From an uncultured Lachnospiraceae bacterium (GTDB taxonomy: Bacteria; Bacillota; Clostridia; Lachnospirales; Lachnospiraceae): a DNA stretch of 40,392 nt. The stretch lies in the NCBI GenBank assembly GCA_937916415.1, contig CALGGH010000030.1, positions 1 through 40,392 on the forward strand, in the 5' to 3' direction. The notes under the pieces are model-generated. The model did not search any database. It saw only the letters and a list, made by a program, of their open reading frames with translations, and was not told the origin of the DNA. Numbering within the stretch: position 1 is the stretch's first letter; each line of letters opens with the position of its first letter. Positions 7,870 through 15,588 of this stretch are shown in pieces. The position numbers were made by a program, and so were the translations under genes.

Positions 7870-8682
7870 ATGGCTGGGCCCAGGCTTAGGACGGTAAGTA
7901 AGGCTACCGCCCCCTTTGAGGTTAATAGATTCCCGAATTCACTGGTTGACACGCTGGCTAAAAACATTGTTTATATGATGGCTACAAAACAGAGCATGTC
8001 ATTAGAGGGAAACGAGTGGGAGCGGATTTTCGCTGAATGTGTCGGCGCAGATTGGAAACCATCAAATGTCGGACTCGACGATGTCGTATTGGATAATTGC
8101 TGCTGGGGTGCCAAGACGGTTTTTGGTCAGGCTGACATCGAGAATCAGGATAAGGTTCGCCTTATATGCGGCAGAAATGCCGTGACTTACAGCTTCGGAG
8201 TAGACAATTATTCCGAGGTCGATCCTGATGAACTTGGGGAAATGGTACTGCAGATATGGAATGAGAGAGTATCGGCAGTAAGACAGGTTTATAAGTTTGT
8301 AAGGACCGCGGTTTTGGTAAAATCAAAGGACTACAAAGATTATCTGGTGTTTGAGTTTGATACTGTCAGGTATGACCCTGAACTATATTACTTCGAATGG
8401 AACAAGCGCGGAAATCTTGAAGGTCATGAGAAGGAGACAAAGAAGCATAAGTTTACCTGGCAGCCCGGTGGCAGTCAGTTTACCGTCATGGAAGACATTC
8501 CAAAGGAGCGGCTGCATTTATCCGTGAAAGCACCGGAGCCTATTGACAAGGAAACGCTTTTAGAAACAATACGCTTTGATAAATCATGGTACAAGATAGT
8601 TTCAGATAGAATCCCGGATAAAACTGATGCAGTTCGTCAGCAGGACAGGCTGAATGCGTATGCTGAAAAACTGACAGAATGA
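7870..8682 (+). CDS. Probable type II restriction endonuclease
   Basis: 270-aa soluble protein immediately downstream of the C5 methyltransferase and in the same operon. Around residues 75-90, VVLDNCCWGAKTV has an acidic residue followed by a W-x-x-K-T strand, the form that the PD-(D/E)XK catalytic core takes in several type II enzymes (D...(W)xxKT). An N-terminal stretch contains LAKNIVYMMATKQSMSLEGNEWERIFAECVG, typical of a helical region before the nuclease core. I do not recognise the exact family. The ATG at 7855 overlaps its own ribosome site; GGAGGTG (7857-7863) fits the ATG at 7870. The endonuclease call rests mainly on context. Confidence 0.65.
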   Translation: MAGPRLRTVSKATAPFEVNRFPNSLVDTLAKNIVYMMATKQSMSLEGNEWERIFAECVGADWKPSNVGLDDVVLDNCCWGAKTVFGQADIENQDKVRLICGRNAVTYSFGVDNYSEVDPDELGEMVLQIWNERVSAVRQVYKFVRTAVLVKSKDYKDYLVFEFDTVRYDPELYYFEWNKRGNLEGHEKETKKHKFTWQPGGSQFTVMEDIPKERLHLSVKAPEPIDKETLLETIRFDKSWYKIVSDRIPDKTDAVRQQDRLNAYAEKLTE

Positions 8683-8690
8683 TTATAGTG

Positions 8691-8824
8691 AACGACAAAA
8701 ATATTTTGTCGTTTACTTATAATGTCTCCGGCGGATGCGCACGGATTTTGTGGGGAATATGCCGCTGAAACGGCCAAAATCCGGCGCAGTAAACGCCAAG
8801 GTAAAAAGAACTTTGTCGTTTACT
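8691..8824. repeat. Structured repeat element, copy B (three hairpins)
   Basis: Second copy of the element at 1-141. Stem I: AACGACAAAA (8691-8700) with TTTTGTCGTT (8704-8713). Stem II: GCGC-(A)-CGGATTTTG (8737-8750) with CAAAATCCG-GCGC (8775-8787), inner hairpin GCCG/CGGC. Stem III: AGTAAACG (8788-8795) with CGTTTACT (8817-8824). Relative to copy A, the base pairs differ in all stems but pairing is kept, while GGATGCGCACGGATTT and AAATCCGGCGCAG stay fixed. It starts 8 bp after the endonuclease stop. Confidence 0.75.
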
Positions 8825-8891
8825 ATACATAATACCGCAATGCATCGGTAGTCCACGTAAAATCCCGTGCCTGTAAATTTGCATTCGGTTT

Positions 8892-8921
8892 ACATAAAAT
8901 TACAATACATAAAATTACAAT
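8892..8921. repeat. Direct repeat, 15 bp x 2, before the comEC promoter
   Basis: Two abutting perfect copies of acataaaattacaat (8892-8906, 8907-8921) end 2 bp before the -35 box of the comEC promoter. An AT-rich UP-element-like role or a regulator site is possible; the sequence alone does not decide. The rest of 8825-8891 shows nothing recognisable. Confidence 0.7.
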
Positions 8922-8923
8922 GC

Positions 8924-8952
8924 TTGACTTTTGTCTCGTACTTTTTTATAAT
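8924..8952 (+). promoter_or_regulatory. Consensus promoter upstream of comEC
   Basis: TTGACT (8924-8929), 17-bp spacer, TATAAT (8947-8952). This is almost a perfect SigA promoter and the best in the window. It implies a transcript start near 8959 and a ~110-nt leader before comEC. A strong constitutive promoter for comEC is unusual, because competence genes are normally tightly regulated; the leader hairpin may reduce expression. Confidence 0.75.
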
Positions 8953-8980
8953 CAGTTCACTTGTTCGATGGAAGCACCGT

Positions 8981-9006
8981 GCCCGGCGGCGGCAGTCAAG
9001 CCGGGC
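8981..9006 (+). promoter_or_regulatory. GC-rich hairpin in the comEC leader
   Basis: GCCCGGC (8981-8987) pairs with GCCGGGC (9000-9006) over a 12-nt loop, in the untranslated leader between the promoter and the comEC start. Only a short, interrupted T tract follows (gtgtttttgtg around 9018-9028), so it is at most a weak terminator or attenuator. Confidence 0.45.
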
Positions 9007-9067
9007 GTGGCGTGACGTGTTTTTGTGAGTTAACAGACCTGTGTTCGGAGTTTAGGAGGAGCGTAGC

Positions 9068-11230
9068 ATGCGAAGACCCCTGGCCGACGCAGGTCTTGTT
9101 TTTGTTCTCATACTGCTGATCATCCAGCTGATCGCGGGTGACCGCGTCACGGATTATTCCGCTTATGACGGCCGGTTCATGGAAGTTCGGGGCCGGCTGG
9201 AACGCACGGAAACCAAGCTTCGCGATGGTGAAGTCACGATGGTCTGGCATGTCATGGATCCGGAAATATCCAAAAAAGATTCTGTGATGTGCTATATGTC
9301 ACAAGATACCCCGAAGGTTCCCCTGGGTTCGGCCGTAGCTGTATGGGGGAAGGGCAGGGCTTTTGCCCGCGCGACCAATCCCGGAGCGTTTGACGTGGCG
9401 GAATACTATGACTGCATGAGGGTTGCCTTTTCGATGACGGACGCTAAGCTGACCGGCAGTGACGAGTCGGGGCTAACTCCCTACTGGAAGCTGCGGGAGG
9501 GGCTTTCGACGTTCCGTGAGAGCGTCGGCTTCCTGTGTGACCTGTGCTTTGGGGAAGATGATTCCGCGATCATCAGGGGCATGCTCCTGGGAGACAAGTC
9601 CGCGATGGATCCTGATACCAAGGATCTGTATTCCCGAAACGGAATAGCGCACGTGCTGGCCATTTCGGGCCTTCACGTGTCGATGCTGGGCATGGGACTG
9701 GCCGGGCTCATGAAGAAGTGCCGCATCCCGGTCTCCCTGGCGAACGTCTCCGTGATCCTGATGATGGCGGCATACGGCATGATGACGGGCATGGCGGCCT
9801 CAGCCTGCAGGGCGATTATCATGTTTAGCCTGCGGATGATCGCGCAGATGGTGGGACGGACCTATGACGCCGCCACGGCCCTGGTGATAGCCGCGGTCAT
9901 GCTTCTCGTGGAGCAGCCTGCGTATCTTTTTTATTCCGGATTTCAGTTTTCCTTCGGTGCCATGGCGGCGGTGATCCTCGTGATACCGGTGCTTAATGAC
10001 GTGCTGCCTAAGGTCCTGGCCGGAGGAGTGGCCGTAAACGTCGTCACTCTGCCGATCTATCTGCACAGCTATTTTTTCTTTCCCATCCTTTCCGTGCTGC
10101 TCAATCTTATCATCATACCGCTGATGAGCCTGCTGCTGGGAACGGCGATGGCCGCCATTGCCGGATGTGCCCTGTACGTTCCGCTTGGGCATTTTCTGGC
10201 ATTCCCGTCGCATTTCATTCTGCTGATCTATGAGCATGCCTGCCGGATCTGCGATCTCATAAGCTGGAACAGGTTCGTTACGGGTAAACCCGGGACGCCT
10301 CAGATAATCCTGTATTGTCTGATGGTCGGAGCGGTACTCCTGTTTCGAAAGCATCAGACCGGACTTCAGATCGTCATGCACCTGATTTTTGCGGGAATGA
10401 TCCTGACGCTGAACCTCCGCGCGGGCATTTCGGTGACGATGATAGACGTTGGACAGGGTGACGGGATATTCATCACCGATCATGCCGGCAGTGACGTCCT
10501 GATCGACGGCGGTTCGTCCAGTGAGAAAAGCGTGGGAGAGTACGAACTGATGCCGTATCTGCTTTCTCAGGGCGTGGCTTCGCTGGACGGCGTGTTCATC
10601 ACGCACATGGACGCGGATCACTATAACGGCGTGGCCCGGATGCTTGAGGACAACGGCCTGAATGGACCCGGGATCGACTGCCTGTATCTGACGTCGTCAG
10701 CCGCGGCCGGAGAGAGCGAGGCATATTTAAATCTGAGGGAGACTGCTGAGGCAAATGGCGTGCCTGTGGAGATAATCACGCAGGGAGACGTATTCATGAG
10801 CGGCAAGCTTCGGCTGGAATGCCTGTATCCCGATGAGTCATGCCGCGGCGCGGATACCAACAACGAAAGTCTGGTAATGCGGCTCAGGTACGGAGACGTC
10901 AACATGCTTTTTACCGGAGACCTGGGAGGAGACGGTGAATTGGCACTGGATGAACTGATCCGGGACTCCATGCGGCCCGAGGACACGCTTATACTGAAGG
11001 TGGCGCATCACGGATCGAAGTACTCGTCGCTGGATGAATTTCTCGACCTGGCCGGTCCGGACCTGGCGCTGATCTCGGCCGGGCGGGACAACTCATACGG
11101 TCATCCGCATGCCGAACTCATAGAACGTCTCGAGAAACGCGGCATCCCGTGGTTCAATACGGCCGATCACGGCGCGATCACCGTGGACGTCCGTGGCGAC
11201 TCCGTCAAGGTCAGCGGCTTTCTGGATTAA
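9068..11230 (+). CDS. comEC: ComEC/Rec2 DNA-internalisation protein
   Basis: 720-aa polytopic membrane protein forming the channel for single-stranded DNA uptake. A hydrophobic N-terminal segment is followed by a DUF4131-like extracytoplasmic region (to about 150), the Competence domain with many membrane helices (about 170-440, including NGIAHVLAISGLHVSMLG), and a C-terminal metallo-beta-lactamase-like domain (about 455-715). That domain carries MIDVGQGDGIFI, THMDADHYNG (metal ligands H-x-D-x-D-H), FTGDLGG and KVAHHGSKYSS. The length fits the full three-domain type. AGGAGG (9054-9059) gives the ATG at 9068. It is transcribed alone and ends before a hairpin shared with the convergent SIMPL gene. 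No comEA is seen in this window. Confidence 0.95.
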   Translation: MRRPLADAGLVFVLILLIIQLIAGDRVTDYSAYDGRFMEVRGRLERTETKLRDGEVTMVWHVMDPEISKKDSVMCYMSQDTPKVPLGSAVAVWGKGRAFARATNPGAFDVAEYYDCMRVAFSMTDAKLTGSDESGLTPYWKLREGLSTFRESVGFLCDLCFGEDDSAIIRGMLLGDKSAMDPDTKDLYSRNGIAHVLAISGLHVSMLGMGLAGLMKKCRIPVSLANVSVILMMAAYGMMTGMAASACRAIIMFSLRMIAQMVGRTYDAATALVIAAVMLLVEQPAYLFYSGFQFSFGAMAAVILVIPVLNDVLPKVLAGGVAVNVVTLPIYLHSYFFFPILSVLLNLIIIPLMSLLLGTAMAAIAGCALYVPLGHFLAFPSHFILLIYEHACRICDLISWNRFVTGKPGTPQIILYCLMVGAVLLFRKHQTGLQIVMHLIFAGMILTLNLRAGISVTMIDVGQGDGIFITDHAGSDVLIDGGSSSEKSVGEYELMPYLLSQGVASLDGVFITHMDADHYNGVARMLEDNGLNGPGIDCLYLTSSAAAGESEAYLNLRETAEANGVPVEIITQGDVFMSGKLRLECLYPDESCRGADTNNESLVMRLRYGDVNMLFTGDLGGDGELALDELIRDSMRPEDTLILKVAHHGSKYSSLDEFLDLAGPDLALISAGRDNSYGHPHAELIERLEKRGIPWFNTADHGAITVDVRGDSVKVSGFLD

Positions 11231-11281
11231 GCACCGTACCTGTTATTTTGGTGCGTGGATCGTGCGCCTGACGGAAAAAAT

Positions 11282-11310
11282 GGGACGGTCCTTTTGTGAA
11301 GAACCGTCCC
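11282..11310 (-). terminator. Rho-independent terminator of the SIMPL gene
   Basis: GGGACGGT (11282-11289) and ACCGTCCC (11303-11310) form a perfect 8-bp stem. On the minus strand the stem is followed by ATTTTTTCC, a T-run, so it ends the SIMPL gene transcript. It lies between convergent genes and may also slow comEC transcription, though the plus-strand side has no T-run. Confidence 0.8.
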
Positions 11311-11325
11311 CCTTAAAAAACCGGA

Positions 11326-12216
11326 TTATTTCACGTCATAATCGAGCCGAACGGTGATCGAGGCGGTTTTGTGACGGGAAGTCGTATCCAGGTATCCGTC
11401 ATATGAATAATACGAGGTGCCGGAATTCTGAGCCGTGATCTGGAAAACTCCCAGATTAGAGGATCTCAGCTTGCCAACTCCTGCGCCGGACTGTCTGGCC
11501 ATGATGTCAATCCTGGCCCGGGCGTTTTCGGTAGCCTTGTCGATCAGGTCGAGCTTGATCTCATCGAGCCCGGTGCAGTAGTACTCGGGAGTTCCGCTGG
11601 TGAGCTGCACGCCGTTATCGAGCAGGGTGGAAATGTCACGGGAGATCTCCTCGACCAGGTCTATGTCAGTGGAACTGATGACCACGTTCTGGGAGAGGTT
11701 GTAACCCTCCACGTGCGTCCTTACGTAATTGCCGTTTTCGTCATAGTCGTTGACGGTGCTCTCGGAAATGTCCACCGCGGAGAATACGTAATCGCTGGAG
11801 CTTAGGCCTTTGTTCTTGAGGTAATCCTCAACCCAGGAGGCTTCCTTTTTGATCTGGGAATAAGCCCGGCTCGAACTCTCGGAATAGGCGGTGAAATATC
11901 CCCTCCAGACTATCAGGTCGGCGTCAAAGTCCACGCTGGCGGAGCCGGTGGCCGAGATTGAGCGGGAACTGTCGGTCTTGTATTTGACGAATGCGCCGCC
12001 CAGGATCGCTGAACTGATGACTATCGCGAGTCCTATGAGAAGAGGCGCGATGAAGTCGGGTTTCTTTTTGGGAGGAAAAGGAATGCCCGGAGCGGGTACC
12101 TGATTATTATATGACGCTCCGGTGGCATGGTTTGGGGCATTATTTCCCATATACCCGGATGGAGCATTCTGAGCGGTTGTTGAAGACGTGATGGTTTCGT
12201 TTGCGATTGGTTCCAT
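11326..12216 (-). CDS. SIMPL (DUF541) domain protein, membrane-anchored
   Basis: 296 aa. The first ~50 residues are N/P/A-rich and low-complexity, followed by a single membrane helix at about 55-77 (APLLIGLAIVISSAILGGAF) and an extracytoplasmic SIMPL domain (about 85-296). The domain starts with ATGSASVDFDADLIVWRGYF, the family's opening strand with a signature A-x-G-x-(A/G)-x-V-x-x-x-P/D-D. An A-x-x-x-A-x-x-D-I helix (ATENARARIDIMARQSGAGVGKL) is also typical. The function of SIMPL proteins is poorly defined; they occur in the envelope of many bacteria. It is a minus-strand single gene, divergent from the lipoprotein gene at 12361. GAAAGGGAA precedes the ATG at 12216. Confidence 0.85.
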   Translation of the reverse strand: MEPIANETITSSTTAQNAPSGYMGNNAPNHATGASYNNQVPAPGIPFPPKKKPDFIAPLLIGLAIVISSAILGGAFVKYKTDSSRSISATGSASVDFDADLIVWRGYFTAYSESSSRAYSQIKKEASWVEDYLKNKGLSSSDYVFSAVDISESTVNDYDENGNYVRTHVEGYNLSQNVVISSTDIDLVEEISRDISTLLDNGVQLTSGTPEYYCTGLDEIKLDLIDKATENARARIDIMARQSGAGVGKLRSSNLGVFQITAQNSGTSYYSYDGYLDTTSRHKTASITVRLDYDVK

Positions 12217-12360
12217 TGCATTCCCTTTCTTAATGCGTTATTGAATCAGTTTTTCCAAATGATCGATTACGTAGTAAAATATGAAAAATCGGGAACCGTT
12301 TCCGTGCATCCCGTAACGGATCCTTTAGACAGTATAACATATACGGAGTGAAATGATCAT

Positions 12361-12936
12361 ATGATAAAGAGGAAATATAATTGGATTACTTTGCTGACGT
12401 CGGTTCTGTCAGTTGTCCTCACTGCCTGCGTAGCGGGCGGAAGCGGTGAGACGGTGCTGATCGATGACATGGCGCAGGTGGATTTTGACATTGACTATCC
12501 CGTGGGACAGATCACCCGGGACGTGACCGTCACGCAGGGCTTCGTCAGCAACTCGGACGTGATAACGCAGCTATGGCTCTTTGGCGCCACCTACATGCGT
12601 GACAACACGGCGACCATCGAGGTGGCACTCGACCTGACTGACGACTCAGGGGCTCCCGTGACTCCAATAGCCCGTTGGACGCTGGATTCCTCGGAGATGG
12701 AGGACAACTCCATCATCAGGCTGGACGTGGATCCTGCCGGTTCCGACAATCATGACCTGCACGGCAAAAGCTGCCTGATCACGATCACTTCTCCGGACGG
12801 GGAGCCTGAGCTTTCGCCGACCTTTTGGATGACGGAGGAGGACGTCTATCCGGACGGAAACCTTAGCATCAACGGATACGCTCAGTACAACGACCTGTGG
12901 TTTCAGGTTACCGGGCGCCGGGCCTCATCCGATTAA
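12361..12936 (+). CDS. Putative lipoprotein of unknown function
   Basis: 191 aa. A basic start (MIKRKYNW) and hydrophobic segment end in a lipobox LTAC (residues 20-23), so Cys23 should be lipidated and the protein held outside the membrane. The mature part is acidic, beta-rich and threonine-rich, with a run of alternating strands (TATIEVALDLTDDSG, RWTLDSSEMEDNSIIRLDV), suggesting an Ig-like or beta-sandwich fold. I do not recognise the family. GGAGTG (12345-12350) precedes the ATG at 12361. It is divergent from the SIMPL gene (144-bp gap) and upstream of mutS2. Confidence 0.75.
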   Translation: MIKRKYNWITLLTSVLSVVLTACVAGGSGETVLIDDMAQVDFDIDYPVGQITRDVTVTQGFVSNSDVITQLWLFGATYMRDNTATIEVALDLTDDSGAPVTPIARWTLDSSEMEDNSIIRLDVDPAGSDNHDLHGKSCLITITSPDGEPELSPTFWMTEEDVYPDGNLSINGYAQYNDLWFQVTGRRASSD

Positions 12937-13036
12937 TGGCCGCACGCATGCATGCGCCGGGCAAGCGGGATTATTGAAATTCGACCGTGATGGCAGCACG
13001 TATGCTGCCTGCGATGCTCCGCGTAAAGCGGTCTCA

Positions 13037-13066
13037 TTTAACTTCACTACGTCCCTTTCTTATGAT
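13037..13066 (+). promoter_or_regulatory. Candidate promoter giving a very short mutS2 leader
   Basis: TTTAAC (13037-13042) and TATGAT (13061-13066) are 18 bp apart and lie only 12 bp before the likely mutS2 ATG at 13079. No Shine-Dalgarno sequence is seen upstream of that ATG, so a leaderless or nearly leaderless mRNA is possible. Alternatively the reading frame, open from 12974, is used from an earlier start. Confidence 0.3.
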
Positions 13067-13078
13067 AAACTAATATCC

Positions 13079-15571
13079 ATGAATGCCAAAGCCTTACACG
13101 TACTTGAATTTGACAGGATCATAGAGATGCTCGTGGCACAGGCGGACTCGGAACCCGCCAGGCACATGTGCGAGAAACTGCGTCCTTCCGGCAAGGGCGG
13201 CTGGATACGTGACGCCCTCGATGAGACCGATGCGGCCGTTGAACGGATCATGCGCAACGGCAGCATTTCGTTTGGTTCTAACCGTGATTTCGGCAGTGCG
13301 CTGAAGAGCCTGGCCATAGGACATTCCCTGTCGATCCCGGAACTCATCGCGCTCGGATCATTTCTCGAAAACGTCGCACGCATCAAGTCTTACGGATCGA
13401 CGGATTCCAGGTCTTCGTCGCGTCATGATGACGTGACCGGCGCAAACTCCCGCGTAAGTAACTACAGGCCTGATGAGGCAGAGGACGCTGCGCCGCGCCG
13501 GGACGTGCTGTCGGGCTTTTTTGAGGACCTGACGCCGGTTCCGGCACTTACGAGACGCATATCCGAGGTGATCATCTCCGAGGAGGAGATATCGGACAAT
13601 GCCTCTCCGGAGCTTGCCTCAATCCGGCGCAAGATCAGGCGTACCGGCGAAAGGATCCACACTCAGCTTAATTCCATGATCAACGGATCGGTCCGGACTT
13701 ACCTGCAGGATCCGGTCATTACCATGCGGGGGGACAGATACTGCATCCCGGTCAAGGCGGAATGCAAGGGACAGGTGCCCGGCATGGTGCACGACCAGTC
13801 GTCCACGGGCTCAACCTTTTTCATAGAGCCTGCTGCGGTCGTGGAACTCAACAACGAACTCAAGAATCTGGCCATAGAGGAGCAGCGTGAGATCGAGCGG
13901 ATCATCGCCGGGATTTCCGCCATGGCCGGAGAACACGTGGAAGACATAGACGTCAACTGCAAGCGCATGACGCGCCTTGACTTCATTTTCGCCAAGGCCA
14001 GGCTGGCGCTTGAGATGAACGCGATGAGGCCCCTCATCAATGATGACCGCATCGTAAGGATACATAAGGGCAGGCATCCCCTGATCGACCCGGATAAGGT
14101 CGTGCCTATAGACGTCACCCTCGGGGATGAGTTCGACATGCTGATCATCACCGGACCCAACACGGGCGGCAAGACCGTTTCGCTCAAGACGGTCGGGCTC
14201 CTTACGCTGATGGGACAGGCAGGGCTTTTCATACCTGCGGGAGACAGGTCGGAGTTATCGGTTTTTAACGAGGTATATGCCGACATCGGGGACGAGCAGA
14301 GCATCGAACAGAGTCTCTCAACATTCAGCTCGCACATGACCAACATCGTGGACATCCTCAGGAATGCGACGGCGAGGAGCCTGTGCCTGTTTGACGAGCT
14401 GGGCGCGGGCACCGATCCGATAGAAGGAGCGGCCCTGGCGACCGCGATACTGGACAACGTGCATGGGCGCACCATACGAACCATGGCCACGACTCATTAC
14501 AGCGAGCTCAAGGTGTACGCCCTGTCGACCGCCGGAGTGGAGAACGCCAGCTGTGAGTTTGACGTCGAGAAGCTGTGTCCCACGTACAGGCTGCTGGTCG
14601 GCATTCCCGGACGGAGCAACGCGTTCGCGATCTCCCGGAGGCTGGGATTGCCCGAGGAGATCATAGGCGAAGCCCGCCTGCACATGAGCGGGGACCAGGA
14701 AAGGTTTGAGGACCTGATGGCGGACCTTGACAGGCGCCGCATGAGCATGGAACGCAAGGAACAGGCCCTTTCCGAGGACGAGGACCGCATCAGGGCCGAT
14801 CGTGAAAAGGTGGATGCGGAAAAGGGCAGGCTCGATGGCGCCAGGGACAAGATGCTGGCAGAGGCCAGGGAGGAAGCCCGTCAGATACTGCAGGAAGCCA
14901 AGGACGAAGCCGACCGTACGATCAAGTACTTCCGCGAGGCCGGCGGAGCGTCGATGCGTGACCTGGAGCGCGAGCGCGGCAGGGTCAGGGAAAAGATAAA
15001 TAAAAATGACGAGGCCCTGGCCAGGACCGGCAAAAAGGATGACAAGCCCATGCCGGCCAGGAGAAAGCCCAGGCCTGAGGAGATAAGGCTGGGTGACAGC
15101 GTGGAGATCATATCCATGGGCCTGAAGGGCACGGTGACGTCCCTGCCCGACAAATCCGGCAAGCTGAAGGTTCAGTGCGGAATGATGAACTCACAGGCTC
15201 ACGTAGATGATATAATGCTGATAGACGAGATCGACCTGACCGCGCCGGGATACAGTTCATCGGCAGGTAAAAGGCGCACCGGCTCATCTGCCGGCAGTGG
15301 CAGCTCCGGCTTCAGCAAGGCCAAGCACGTCTCCCCTGAGATAAACCTGCTGGGGATGACCGTGGACGAAGCCATATACGCGCTGGACAAATATCTGGAT
15401 GATGCCTACCTGTCGCACCTGCCCGGCGTCAGGATCGTGCATGGCAAGGGCACCGGGGCGCTTCGGAACGCGGTAACGGATCATTTGAGACGCACCGGCT
15501 ATATCGCGTCATACCGGCTCGGAGAGTACGGAGAGGGAGACGCGGGAGTTACGATAGCCGAGTTTAAATAG
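13079..15571 (+). CDS. mutS2: Endonuclease MutS2
   Basis: About 830 aa, MutS2 family. The N-terminal region opens with the family hallmark A-L-x-x-L-E-F-D-x-I (KALHVLEFDRIIEML). The ATPase domain shows Walker A TGPNTGGKTVS near residue 357, a Q-loop region FSSHMTNIV, and Walker B/D-loop DELGAGTDPIEG near 438. A long coiled coil (about 530-640) and a KOW-like stretch precede the C-terminal Smr nuclease domain (about 755-830; LLGMTVDEAI, HGKGTGALR). MutS2 splits collided ribosomes or suppresses homologous recombination in different Firmicutes. The frame is open from 12974, but the extra 35 residues are not MutS2-like, so the ATG at 13079 is preferred despite lacking a clear ribosome site. An unusual ~40-residue S/D-rich insert lies at about residues 100-140. 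Confidence 0.93.
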   Translation: MNAKALHVLEFDRIIEMLVAQADSEPARHMCEKLRPSGKGGWIRDALDETDAAVERIMRNGSISFGSNRDFGSALKSLAIGHSLSIPELIALGSFLENVARIKSYGSTDSRSSSRHDDVTGANSRVSNYRPDEAEDAAPRRDVLSGFFEDLTPVPALTRRISEVIISEEEISDNASPELASIRRKIRRTGERIHTQLNSMINGSVRTYLQDPVITMRGDRYCIPVKAECKGQVPGMVHDQSSTGSTFFIEPAAVVELNNELKNLAIEEQREIERIIAGISAMAGEHVEDIDVNCKRMTRLDFIFAKARLALEMNAMRPLINDDRIVRIHKGRHPLIDPDKVVPIDVTLGDEFDMLIITGPNTGGKTVSLKTVGLLTLMGQAGLFIPAGDRSELSVFNEVYADIGDEQSIEQSLSTFSSHMTNIVDILRNATARSLCLFDELGAGTDPIEGAALATAILDNVHGRTIRTMATTHYSELKVYALSTAGVENASCEFDVEKLCPTYRLLVGIPGRSNAFAISRRLGLPEEIIGEARLHMSGDQERFEDLMADLDRRRMSMERKEQALSEDEDRIRADREKVDAEKGRLDGARDKMLAEAREEARQILQEAKDEADRTIKYFREAGGASMRDLERERGRVREKINKNDEALARTGKKDDKPMPARRKPRPEEIRLGDSVEIISMGLKGTVTSLPDKSGKLKVQCGMMNSQAHVDDIMLIDEIDLTAPGYSSSAGKRRTGSSAGSGSSGFSKAKHVSPEINLLGMTVDEAIYALDKYLDDAYLSHLPGVRIVHGKGTGALRNAVTDHLRRTGYIASYRLGEYGEGDAGVTIAEFK

Positions 15572-15588
15572 TTTTCATGAGGTGAGGT

